Assembly: GCA_045837725.1 (NCBI GenBank)
Contig: JBEWZL010000213.1
Location: forward strand, 1 to 64,000
Reading direction: 5' to 3'
Length of the DNA stretch: 64,000 bases
Source: Vermamoeba vermiformis
Lineage: Eukaryota > Tubulinea > Echinamoebida
Below, in pieces: positions 45,832 through 57,270 of the stretch. Position 1 is the stretch's first letter; each line of letters begins with the position of its first letter. Both the position numbers and the translations under genes were made by a program. The notes beneath the pieces were generated by a model, which saw nothing but the letters and a program-made list of their open reading frames with translations, ran no database searches and was not told the DNA's origin.

Positions 45832-48366
45832 ATGAGACCGGTAATTAAATTTAACAAGAAAACGCCAACTATAGACGACTCCTTCTTAAAGCAATTTGAG
45901 AAGAGTCCGATTATAATTTCCGTAGTTGGTGGGCTTGGATCCGGCAAAAGTAATTTTATTAAATCAATTTTTGGGTTGGAAATACCCCACGGGCCTAGAA
46001 GACATCAACACGATGTTTTTGGGGCCAAGAGAACGGGATTGGACCCAGATCTTGTCTGTTTAGAGTGGCAACTCGAGCTGCATCCGCAGATATTAAAAGA
46101 GGTAAGTTAAATTCAAATTTTTTTATTAAAATCACGTTATAATTATAATTATTTATATATTTTTGATTGTAGTTTGATTTATTAAGAACAGAATTATAAA
46201 TTCTTTTCTTTCGAACTGACATTTGTTTCATTAGGACGCTCGTGTGTTGCGAACTGCAACACAAATGAGCGATATACTAATTATTATGCCGTATGTGCGG
46301 AATAATCCAATTGATTACTCGGAGTAAGTTAAATTTAATCAAAAAATTTTCTGACCCAGATTCAGCTTTATGTGCCGGTTTCTTGAATCGACTGAAGCCC
46401 TCTTTGTATTCTCTCCCTGCTCTGACATAGAGGGTAAGTTCGATTGTACGTGACATATCTTTATAACGATGATTCTAGCTATAAACGAGCGTGCCAAAGT
46501 TGCTCTGTCGAAACGCAGAGTTTACGCGTTACCGCACGTAAATAGCCCAGACTTTGAAAAAAATGTTGCAATTATTAAAGAGGCAGTCTACAACGAGATA
46601 ACTCAGTTTCAATCGCGGCCACTAAACGGTAAGAACAAAACATTTTTAGGCGAGAGTCAGATCTGACACGTGTCATTCTCCAGAATACCATACTATGCTC
46701 CATAATCTATCGATACATGTAGACGAATACGACCACTCATATGAGATCGATGCATTCCGTAAGTCAAATTTAAATTCAATCCCGCTTTGTAATCGGTTTT
46801 TAATTCTTTTTAAACAGTCGAACAGGAATGCTTCAAGACCTTAAAACAAGTCGCTAGAACAGCGTTCTTGGCGAATCTTAAACCTAATCTGCCAATAGAA
46901 GAGGCCGAATTGGCTATTGAAGTCGAGAAATGTCTTGAAGGCCTCATCGCTTGCGGTAAAAAGATCGTTCTTCGTCCAACGACGACATTCTCTGCCGACG
47001 TTAAAGTAAGCTATCAATTCTATCAATTATCGCTTTGCTAATGTATTGGAGCAGAGCGAGCTCGAATCAATCTTCAACGAGTGGAAGAAAGAGAATTACG
47101 GCTTGAGCTCCGAAGCGTGCGAGAAAGCGTACCTTGAATTCAAAAAACAACGGGCGCTTGACCCGACGGTCACTTCTAATGCTGTTAAACTGATTGGCCC
47201 TGCAAAGCGAGAGTTTATCGCCAGGCTAGCGGAACTTGATAGTAAGCCATAACGCTTCAGGGTGTCAAAATGTCACGTGTCAAAGTGTCATACTAATCGT
47301 TGTTACAGCGATACCGGTTGTGACCAGAAAACGAAAATTAGATGCGTCTCAAGATGGAAGCGCAAAGAGACAGAGAACAGTCGCTGAACAGCCACTAAAG
47401 AAATCACTTTGCTTCAACACTGCTAGTCTAGATCCGAAAAGCCCGCCAGAAGTGCAAAAAATGAACCGAGATCTGACACCGTTGAAATTATTCCGCAATA
47501 TCTTCTTCAGAAACGCGCTTGGCGAGACTCCGTTTTATCGCTTGACCAACGAAAAACAAAAAATAATCGTTTACATGCCTCAGAACAAGTCGTTTGTGGA
47601 GTACGTCGATGCGTATCGTATCGACCCTGACAGCGGCGAAAAAATTCAATTTGACCAGGCAACGCGGAAAAAAATTGACGCGGCACTTCTTTCAGCCAAA
47701 CAACGAGGTCTTATGCCGCCTTCAGCCTTGCAAGAAGTCGTCAAGTCTGCATTTGGATTCAAAGCCTCTTCAACGAATGGAAATTGGATAATGAGTGCTA
47801 TGGGCATCGAAGAAGACATTACTTTCCACTTTAAGTTAATGGAAGTCTTGGTCAATAATGAGCCACGCAAATTCAACAAATTCACCGTCAAAGGAAAGAC
47901 AAGAATGAGCATTATCAAGCACATCGTTGCTTATTTCAAAGGTTAGTAGTAATTTTCTTACCTTGCTTTCGTTAGTCTTATCGTTTTTTTGTAAGTTATG
48001 ACGATGGCAGAAAAAGAGAAACAACAAGAAATTTTTGACGCTTTTCGCGAAAGTTGCAACTTTGGCAATGCAGACATGAAGAACGAACATTTTGAACTGT
48101 TCTTCGATGCGACGGACCACACGACTATTGACGTGCCTGATGACCCAACAGACGAAGAGCCCTCGCTGCACCTTTCGCACGAACAACAGCCAATGGAAGT
48201 TAGTGAAGACAAAGCGAAGGTCAATCTGCCAATAGATATGATGGGCGAAGACGAATCGTTGTTCACGACCGGAGTGTCTGGCGAAGAAGAGGACCTGCCA
48301 GTGCCATCATCGTCACAATACTCATTAGGAAACAATATCATTTTCCTTTCGGACGATGAAGAGTAG
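45832..48366 (+). CDS. P-loop protein of unknown family
   Basis: The start MRPVIKFNKKTPTIDD is followed by ISVVGGLGSGKSNFIKSIFG, a good GxxxxGKS P-loop. Later exons (DARVLRTATQMSDILIIMPY, FLESTEALFVFSPCSD, INERAKVALSKRRVYALPHV) read like a GTPase core, perhaps distantly dynamin/GBP-like. A long helical region follows (CFKTLKQVARTAFL, LESIFNEWKKENYG). After a basic nuclear-signal-like TRKRKLDASQDGSAKRQR comes an unrecognised domain (LFRNIFFRNALGETPFYRL to MSIIKHIVAYFK). The last intron (about 47942-48010, acceptor ATGGCAG) joins in frame to an acidic tail ending IIFLSDDEE. About nine exons. An intron at about 47242-47308 holds the near-palindrome TGTCACGTGTCA. Confidence 0.65.
46664..46675. 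repeat. Intronic palindrome TGACACGTGTCA (perfect copy)
   Basis: In an intron of the P-loop gene, ending just before the acceptor CCAG, and overlapping a second palindrome TCAGATCTGA at 46657-46666. Confidence 0.8.
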
Positions 48367-48401
48367 AAGTAATGCTGTCTTGACTTTATTTGAACGGTCA
48401 T

Positions 48402-48413
48402 TGACACGTGTCA
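48402..48413. repeat. Palindrome TGACACGTGTCA between convergent genes
   Basis: The only perfect copy outside an intron; it sits in the 64-bp gap between two convergent stop codons. Confidence 0.8.
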
Positions 48414-48429
48414 AAAAAGTCAACCAAGT

Positions 48430-51428
48430 TCAGCTTGAGAATTCCATCTCGAAGCGGAATAACTCGTTTGCGTTCTCCTTCATGTAGGGATACCACATTA
48501 TATAGCTGTAAAATAGTTAGTAAAATCTTTTGGTTTTTTTTGTGACTTACTTCGTGGCCCAGATATTATTGTAAATACAAAAATGAACTCCGTCGGTCAC
48601 GGATGCGGGAGTAAAAGGTACGGGGAAGGGGTTCGTGGTGCCTACTGATAACAAAGGTACATCAGGCGTTCGAATATGCAACGTGTTCTTATCAGCATTG
48701 GTGAATTTGACGCCGTCCCAATGACCGTGCAAGTGTTGGGACCCATTTTGCACGATATCAACTACAGTCCTATTAGCTCATATTATACTATCTAAATATA
48801 TAGTACGTACTAGGCGAGACCCACTCTCCTAATTTGTTAATAAAAGTCTCTTCGGGCTTCGTGATTCGTGGCTTGAATGACAGCCAAAGTGCCTCGGGCA
48901 ATCGGGTCGGAGTTTTGTTGAACATTTGGAACAAGAATTTAATGCTGAAAAAACAGTTAGATTAATAAAATTATAGTAGTATAATATATATTGAGGTACC
49001 TTGTGCCATTTTTAGGAATTGTAACGGTCATCCAAGAGCGTTCTGGCGCGCCAAAATTTAGGATCGAATCTCCACTAGTAGTCAAGTAAATATTGAAAAT
49101 CCACGACTCCTTAGTCTCCTTATAATAAAATTGTTCCGCTTTCGTGGTCCATTCAAAATGTTTTGCGCCGCCTTTGCTCGTACAATTCGGCTTGGCAAAG
49201 TCAAGTTCAAACCAAGGACAATCCGTGTGCCAATCGCAATAGCCGTATTGATCTATGTAATCTATAAAATCTTGTTCACTGAACGTAGTATATACGAATC
49301 GAGCAGCGGAATAATTGCCAGATGTAATTGGCACCCAATCGACTCCCGAGATCTTGTCGCTGATATAAACTAGGCCACCGTGAGATCCAAAGGCTACATT
49401 AAATCTTCCGCATTCAAAAATCTCATTGGCGAATTTTTTGACACGAGTAAAGCCGTCCAAACTCGGTTCCTAGAAAAAATAATGGATCAGATCGAGATCT
49501 TTTTTTGCGCCGAATAATATACCTTAGGAATAAGTTGAATGACCTCTCTGGATATTAAAGAGACTAATGGATGGTCTTGAAGTGCATCAATAGCGAAGAA
49601 AATGAATTGCCTTTGTTCTTTCCACGAGTCTTTCATCGTAACAAAATTCGGATCGTTCATGACTTGGCCAAAAGCAATATTAGACCAGTTCTCCCTATTA
49701 TAGAAGTATGAGTATAGTCCTATCATTTTAGTATAGTCTAATCTTACCAATCATGCAAAAAAGTTTTAACATCCAGACCCCATGTATGTTCAGCTGCTTT
49801 GACTAATAGTCTGTCGAAGTCTTTAATGCGCTGATCATCTAACTTGCACTCGTTTTTCTCGAAGCAATAATCACGAGCTCGAAGAATAGCTCTGAACAAT
49901 TTGTTTTTGAACGGATCGGATGCGACTACAAAATTTAAGGATTAATTTCGGTATTACTGCTTATATAATAATATTAACGTACTTCCATGGATCCAAGTGT
50001 CGCCTATTTCGCTATTAATAGTTGGCAAGTTCTTTTGATAAGGCAAGAACTCGTTGACGAATCTATCGAAGGTAGATGCGACCACTTTAGCGTTAGGAAA
50101 TTCAGTTTGAACGTCTTTGTAGTTTTGTAGAATTTCTGCAACACTTTCTGGAGGACCTTGGTTGTCTCCTCTAAATGCGGAGACTAAGGCATGGTTCAGA
50201 TCCGGAATAATAACTGCATCGTCAACAGAATAGCCTCCATAGCCACCTATCGTATACACCATTAATATTAAGTAATTTGTGGGCAATTTCAGGCAAAAAT
50301 AATAGTTTTTGAGCGAGATATAGTACCTGGATGATACAGCGTCAAAATGCTCTCGCTGTGCTCGGGATTTCGCTTCGAAGGAGACCATAAAAATGCTTTA
50401 GGGACTGCAGGTGGTGCAGAACCTCCATTAACACCGACAGTAATGGCCTTAACACCAGACTACAAGAATGTTAATAAAAGAACTAGATCTTGTTCGAGAC
50501 TCACATCTTTCAATATCTTAATGACGCTGCTAGTCATGCCAGGGACATCTCTTTGTGACATTACGATAGTTTTGTTTCGTCCGTACTTCGCGTCCTGGTG
50601 AATTAGAGTCCGTTACAAATTGCCTTTTTAGGAAATAGCAATAAAAATGAATACTTACCAAATCTCGAGCGATGGAAAGACTATCCTTGAATAGACGAGC
50701 ATTAAGGTATTCAGGCTAAATAAAGATAATTAACTTCGATAAAAATTTAGCGGATCTCATTTTAGACTTACTTCAGCATTGAAAGGAAATACGTGCCAAG
50801 CAATATAACCCTTTCTGATACCCTCTTCGAACTCTTTAAGAGCTGTATTGTTAGGACAATGTAATGAACCTTGGCCAGGCAAGCCATTTAACGAAGGGCA
50901 ATCGGTGTACATTGACACTAACCACGGATGTGTCGTGTAAATGAATCTAAATGCACATTCAGCAATCATTTATCGTTCTTATTATTTAATATATTATTTT
51001 TATCCTTATTTAAGCAAGTACTTACGTTTTGCCAGACCCGCCATTTTCAAGTTCTTTAGCCAAGCGGATGGCGCGAGGGAAATATTCATCAAAATATTTA
51101 TTCATAACATTAACAGCAAATCCAACTATTTTTATTGATAAATTTAGGATTAGAACAGATATCTCTTGTTTGAAATGTTTGCAAATATATTTTTTACCTG
51201 TTGGATCAATGCCATCAAAGCCAACATCGAGATGATTCATGAATACTATAAGCATTAATATTAATTCATAATATTATCCGAGTAGATTCGCTTACCTAAA
51301 TGAACATATTTGACATCTGACGGATTCACTCGCTCATTTTTTGTTCGACTAGCACTAGCCACGCAAAATAATACATAAAATGCTATAAAAGCGAGTATAG
51401 CTCTATTTTTGAGCATATTCGCACCCAT
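48430..51428 (-). CDS. Secreted DUF5054-like protein (GH38-like glycan-processing candidate)
   Basis: Start MGANMLKNRAILAFIAFYVL then FCVASASR is a signal peptide. The mature part has VKYVHLVFMNHLDVGFDGID, whose HxD near the N-terminus is shared by DUF5054 proteins and resembles the metal-binding HxD of GH38 mannosidases. More motifs: FIYTTHPWLVSMY, YIAWHVFPFNAE, MSQRDVPGMTSSVIKIL, NGGSAPPAVPKAFLW, INSEIGDTWIHG and RSWMTVTIPKNGT. It ends FEMEFSS. About twelve short exons with several N-glycosylation sequons; a lysosomal or extracellular enzyme is likely. Activity is not known for the family, so catalytic residues are inferred. A longer N-terminus from 51536 is possible but the signal peptide favours 51428. 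Confidence 0.72.
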
Positions 51429-51724
51429 TACTCTTCTCTGGGTCCGGACTGTCGAAAAAATGAAAATTTCACCTTGGTACCAGGACCCAATCTCAAGTAG
51501 ATGCGGTCCATTTAAATCCTCTAATGTAGAATTCAACTAATACACGTCTTAGTATACAATCTCTGCAATTTCTTGTGAACCTTCCGTGTTGCAGCTTTCG
51601 CGCTCGAAAAACGAAAAACGGAAAAAACGGCGGCCCAATAAAAACAGAAATTTGCGAGATATTCATTCACATTAGTAGTTTAAGTACTATAGTATAACAC
51701 ACATCTAATAGTACGGCATATACT

Positions 51725-53534
51725 ATGAGTTATTTAGAAGACGAAGTTATTTGTCGGTTTTGTCACGAAGTTGACCCGCAAGAAGATCTGATCTCTCCTT
51801 GCTTGGTAAGATTTACTCGCCTATATTAATAATCTTATAGATAAATTTGCAAACTTAATCGATCTGTTTGTAAAAATAATTTGAATCTGTAAAATCAATT
51901 CCAGCGGTTCACAGCCTCCACGCATATCGTTAATTTAATTTGATATTATTACATATTATTTATAATTATTAATTATAATTATTGTGCTATTGGCAGTTAG
52001 TTAATTCGGATTTGTTTTTAGTGCAAGGGATCTATCGGTTTAGTTCACCGTCAATGCTTGGATACATGGTAAGTACTATAAAAATACTAATATAATATTA
52101 TGCACGAATTTTTTCGACAATTTAAGGCGATAGAATAGAATTCTAATTTTCGTATTTTTTTGTTTAGGCGATCTGTCTCTCCTAAGGCCGATTCATTTTA
52201 CAAATGCGATCAGTGCCATTTTGAATATAAACTCATCGAAAAGAAAGAAAACGATCGATCATGCAATAAATTTAAGGTACGTTGGACAACATCCACCTCT
52301 TTACTAAAAATAGAAACTGATCTTTTGCTTAGTTTGGCATGATGGTTACTCGAGACGTATTTATTGTCTTCTTATTATTAAATGCTAGTAAGTATTTAAA
52401 CCTACTTAACTATTTTGTACCGGATCTGGACTAACAATGGTTTTCAGTTATTATTGGTATTGGCTTCCTTGGCGAGACTATCGAATCCAGATACTTCATT
52501 AAAGTTAGTATATATACTACTACCAATCTTAAATTTCAAGCGGATTAAGATCCTTTTTTCTGATCGAATTCGTTTCTCAATTTTTTTTTGCGCTAGCTCT
52601 TCCCTGGCGGCCAGTTTATCAATCAATATTTAATGTTACGAGTCTACGCATTCGGCGGCATCGTTTTCTTCGCTTTAGCTGGTTTTATCGGTCTGATCTT
52701 GGTGTGCACTGTTGGACTCAGTGGCCCATCGACTAGTTACACTGCAGACACCTATCCTTATCGGTACGTATATATAGCCCACGCCTATAATACAATATAT
52801 CATATGCGACTGACACTGGTGTTCGCTAGATCTGGCGGCTTTTACATTTTTTACTGTCCCGGCCCTGGTCCGATGTGCGACTGCACTCCAGTTTGTAAGT
52901 ATAACCTTCTTATAGTATATATTATACGATATTATTATTTATATAACATGTTCTAATATGATAAATGCGTTAGGCTGCTCGTGCACCGGTCACCATCATC
53001 ACCACAGCAATTTGTGCGGCGGATCTTCTTCGTGCAGCGGTGGAGGCAATTCAAACAACGATGTTGGTGGTGGATTGATCGTTGTAAGTATTAATATTGA
53101 CCTGCTTATATTAACAAACCAAGCTACGGTCAGATCTGGATCTAATGTTTTGGATCGTTGAGTATGATACTAATGGTATTTTATTATAGATTGTCGTGTT
53201 GATTTTGATCTTAGTCGCCCTTGGCATTATTTTTGGCGTGATTTTGTTCACTGTTTTCCTCAGCAAATCAATCCACAGACACGCGCACATTATGCGACAA
53301 AAACAAGCTGCAAAGGTAAAATTGATTCGAGGATGTGGGTGTTAATAACATATCTTAATGTCTTATATATAGGTCTATTATGTGGCTAACTTGAATGACC
53401 CAATGGAGCGAGAACAAGCTGAAAAATCTCCCCCTTCACCCGCTGACATTGCGATAGTTATTCCTACCCAAGAACGCAGTCCTTTATTGGTTAATGATGA
53501 AAAGAATATGAAGGGCGTCGAGACCATCTTGTAA
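51725..53534 (+). CDS. RING-CH (MARCH-type) membrane E3 ubiquitin ligase
   Basis: The N-terminal RING-CH finger has CRFCHEVDPQEDLISPC, then LCKGSIGLVHRQCLDTW and CDQCHFEY: C4HC3 spacing complete. Membrane segments follow (VIIGIGFLG, then VYAFGGIVFFALAGFIGLIL, then IVVLILILVALGIIFGVILF). Between the last two is an unusual loop with several Cys, HHHHH and Gly/Ser/Asn runs (CDCTPVC, then SCTGHHHHHSNLCGG). The cytosolic C-terminus has a dileucine-like ERSPLLVNDEK, a possible endosomal sorting signal. MARCH ligases tag membrane proteins for endocytosis or degradation. Six or so exons; start MSYLEDEVI. Confidence 0.9.
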
Positions 53535-53973
53535 AATTATGAATATGCAGCATAACATTATTTACTGTAAAATAGAATAAATGGAAAGTCAACAGATCCA
53601 GCTGGAAAATTTCCGAAACGTTATTTATTCATGTAACCTAAGGCATAACCTCAATAGCGGTTAGAAAGATTAATGTAGTTTAAAAAAAGCGTTTCTTGTA
53701 GATCCGATTTACTGTTGATTCCATAGATCTCAATTGCTCGTGTTTCACCAAATTTCATAAAAATCTTCGTGCGAAGCACAATCCTTTTTTGTATTTTGGA
53801 GAAATTTAGTAAATTTACTAATTTATATTGATTCTGAACCGCGATCGTTTGGATTCTTCGCATTATTTCTGCGCAGAAACAAAAGCTCGTGCAATGTTTA
53901 ACAGCCTGTTAGCACTGTGTGCCGCAGTATCTGCAGTAAATCATTATCTTTTCATTAAACATAACACAACGCA
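53535..53973. other. Intergenic; no supported gene
   Basis: About 440 bp. An AATAAA at about 53576 fits the polyadenylation signal of the RING-CH gene. A 70-codon minus-strand frame (53863-53651) has no recognisable feature and I do not call it. Confidence 0.5.
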
Positions 53974-55222
53974 ATGAAAGCCCTCATTACAGCCTCACTG
54001 ATTCTCATACTCGCTGTAGCAGCGCAAGCTCTAACGTAAGTTACAACAAATCCAGCGTAATTACACCATTTTTCACATTAAATTCTGAAGAGTAGCCGCA
54101 TATGCAATAATTTAATTAGTATTACTCGTAAATGAGTTCGATGATAACAAGTAATTTAATAGGGCAACCCAAATTACGCAGGTCGTTAATGCTCACAACG
54201 CAGAAAGAGCCGTGTTCGGCCTCGCGCCAGTGACATACAACGCCTCTATTGAACGTAAGTAAAATTTCTGCTTTGCGAGCGATTTTATTCAGATCCGAAG
54301 AAATTAAACTAATGATCCGCTTCAGAAATTGCTCAAACTTACGTCGATAGCTGTCCTTCTGGTCACAGTGGAACCGCTGGCTTGGGCGAGAATATGTATT
54401 GGGGTTCTTCACAAGATCTGACATTTGCTGTCAATGCGTGGACCGCAGGCAAGTAAATCAAATCTTAAATTCATATCACAAAGTATCTAAACTATCTCTA
54501 TAGAAAAACAATACTGGAACTGCACCTCCAATACGTGCTGCAAAGACGGTACGTGCTCTTGGTATCCATGCGGCCACTTCACTCAAATCGTTTGGTCCTC
54601 GAGCACGCAGATCGGATGCGGTACGTTGAACGCTACTGCCACACGCTCAACAGCTTATCTTTACTTTCTATAGGCATCAAACTCTGCGGAAGCTGGTACA
54701 CTGTTGTTTGCAACTATTAGTACGTAGATCAGATCTTCACTATATCTTCGGTAGAGATTTCTTCGTCTAACCGTAAATTTTCACACTAGTCGCCCTGGTA
54801 ACTGGAATTGCAATCCATTCTGTGATCGCCCGTTCCCTCTCGCCAATTGCCCTGCTTTAGCCACCGCACCTCAAGTGACACCTGTCGCAACTCCAATCGC
54901 CACCCCAGTCGCTGTGCCACCAGCCGCACCTGTTGCCGCGCCAGTCTCTGCACCAAAGGCTGTGCCGATTGCTACTCCCGTAGTTGTCCCTACAGAAGCT
55001 CCCGTCGCTGCTCCACGAGCAGCTCCTGTGGCAGCTCCTGTCAGAATTCGAACGCCGAGACCGCATCCTAATAGGACGCCAAGAGCAGCACCCGTTGCCG
55101 CGCCGAGAACAGCCAGCAGTAGCTCTTTAACCAACGAGAATCCGCAGGCAGTGAGCACCGCTAATCATTTGGTTAGTGGATTTGCAGCCGTGTTGGTCCT
55201 CGTTTTAGCTGCTTTACTGTAA
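53974..55222 (+). CDS. CAP/PR-1 superfamily secreted protein with C-terminal anchor signal
   Basis: MKALITASLILILAVAAQAL is a signal peptide. The CAP domain contains VVNAHNAERAVFGL (His), GENMYWGSSQD (Glu), CGHFTQIVWSSSTQIGCG (His, the CAP1 signature) and YTVVCNY then PGNWN (CAP2). The paired His and Glu that form the CAP cavity are present, with six or more Cys. A Pro/Ala/Val repeat region (APVAAPV, TPVA, about 54870-55115) follows, then a short basic part and a hydrophobic end HLVSGFAAVLVLVLAALL without a charged tail, typical of a GPI-attachment signal. Thus it is probably a cell-surface protein. Five exons. Confidence 0.9.
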
Positions 55223-55432
55223 AGGGTACCTAATTCTGAGAAATGGCAACCAATAAATAAAATTAAGTATTAGTGTGTGCGACATTTTTTGCCTCAATCA
55301 AATGGGACCAATTTAGAAAATTCCAGCGATTAGTATTTCCCGTTTCATTTTTTTCGCATTTTTCGTTGCACCTTAATTAAGCCACTATAGTGCATTGCTT
55401 TCGTGCTTCGGTATCGTTCCTCTGACGGCGTA

Positions 55433-57174
55433 ATGGATCCGCGTCTTCGATTCATTCTATTTACGCTGCTCTATATTTGTTTCGCGAGAGGAGACACGCT
55501 GCATTTTAATGCTGATTTATCGGTAAATTGCTCAAGTATAGGCCAAGTTTCGTGTTGTGATTTGCTGGATTCAAAATTCTGGATCGAAAATAAATCACCA
55601 GGTAATATTAAATAAAATCAAAATGATAAAAACTCACCTTAAAAATCAATATTAATTTATTGCAGTTGATGGCGATGGAATTATAATTAATGCAGCAGAA
55701 GGTGATCTTTGTTTCCGTTTATCCCATCCGCTAAATCTTTCCAGCGTGCAGACAAACCTCACTAAAGCAACTATAATAGTTAAACAATATCTGTCAGTTG
55801 TCAATCTAGTCGGACAAGACGTTTGGATGAATGTTGCAAGCGGATTGATTGTCTTCGGCACGGAACTTAATTTATCTCTTCTTGGAAACATTACAATAGC
55901 CAATATTCACGTAAAATCGTTAGCCCTACAATTTGAATCAACGCTCAAGGTAATAACACTGTTTGATCCAAAAGTATGTTTGACATTTTTGTGACACGTG
56001 TCATTCTCGATCCAGGTCCAGAATCTCACTGTCGACAAGGACTTCACTAGTGACTCATCAACGGCTATATATTGCAATTATTTGTACACGGGAGACAATC
56101 GATTCTCACAAGACGGACTCGTGGAATGTGATACTATTGTGATGGCAAACTCCCTAGTTTGGATAAATGGCTACATGAAAGCCAACACGATCAACGCGAC
56201 GACGTACTTTCATATTGAAGAAGGTGGCAAGGTCGATGTAAATACACTGAATTTGCGAGCTTTGTCAGTACACGGAACTCTCACCAGCACCAACGATATA
56301 CACGTGACCTATGGTCCTTGTACGTACGTACACTTTCTTAGCCGCTCATTCTAATCACTCCTATAGACGTCAGAGGAATCATTAATGTACCTAAACTGTA
56401 CTTGTCTCCAACAGCGCTATTGTACGGTACCGGCATTGTCAACGGATCCGTCGAGTCAACCGTAAGTTGGAACTTTTGTTAGTGAATAGATTGTTTAATT
56501 TTTAATAGGGAAGTATTGGACCTACCTTTACTATTCAAGACCCACCTGTTAGTTCAACTCAATTGACTATCACTGGTGACTTATGGGCTGCAAACAACAA
56601 GTTTCAAGTCGCTATTCGCAGCACAAATGAATACTTTTTGCAATCAAAACTCGTCGTGCACGGCACTGCTGTTATTACAAATATGACAATTGCAGCTGAT
56701 TTTGCAAATGGATATGAAATCGCACCGTTCAGTTGTGTTGTGATGGAGTTTGGATCCGCTGTTGGTGAGGCACATGTCGAAGCTAATTTCCGTGCACGCT
56801 TGGATATTTCCCGGAATGCTACTGCTCTTATTCTTAGCGGCTACGACTGTAAGCTATTATGATATTTTACTGGCCGATAAATATAATTACTAAGATATCT
56901 TTAGGGTACATAAAACCACCTGTCGCAGAGCCTCTTGGATCCGTAACCCCGGATGACAGTAAGTTGACTAATAGCAATGCATCCATTATAACTACATATA
57001 TAAGTATATTGTACTAATGAATGATATGTAGGCGACAACAATTTGTTCTATTGGAAGATCGGGGCGATCGCGTTGGCATGTCTTGCAGTCGTGCTTATAG
57101 TTGTCATTATAGTCATGATTATTAAGCGAAATATGGCAAAGAAAGCATATAGTTACAATCTTATTGTTGAATAG
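55433..57174 (+). CDS. Type I membrane glycoprotein, unrecognised, beta-rich
   Basis: Start MDPRLRFILFTLLYICFARG is a signal peptide. The ectodomain (about 480 residues) has many NxS/T sequons and repeated beta-strand patterns (LTVDKDFTSD, NTLNLRALSVHGTLTSTND, LTITGDLWAANNK), suggesting a beta-helix or pectin-lyase-like stack seen in other amoebozoan surface proteins. Near the C-terminus is WKIGAIALACLAVVLIVVII, one transmembrane segment, then a short basic tail ending SYNLIVE. Seven exons; an intron carries the palindrome at 55992. No enzyme motif is seen. A cell-surface adhesion or recognition role is inference only. Confidence 0.75.
55992..56003. repeat. Intronic palindrome TGACACGTGTCA (perfect copy)
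   Basis: In an intron of the type I membrane glycoprotein gene, followed by TTCTCGATCCAG acceptor. Confidence 0.8.
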
Positions 57175-57270
57175 TTAGTTTTAATTTTGTAAATAAAGGA
57201 ATTTTTCTCGTACTTTTTACCACCAAGATGAATACAACAGATTAGATTATTAACTTGTAATATATATTAT

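Noticed and set aside
54857-55158. Minus-strand Gly/Ala/Thr-rich frames
   Set aside because: They mirror the Pro/Ala/Val repeat of the CAP gene.
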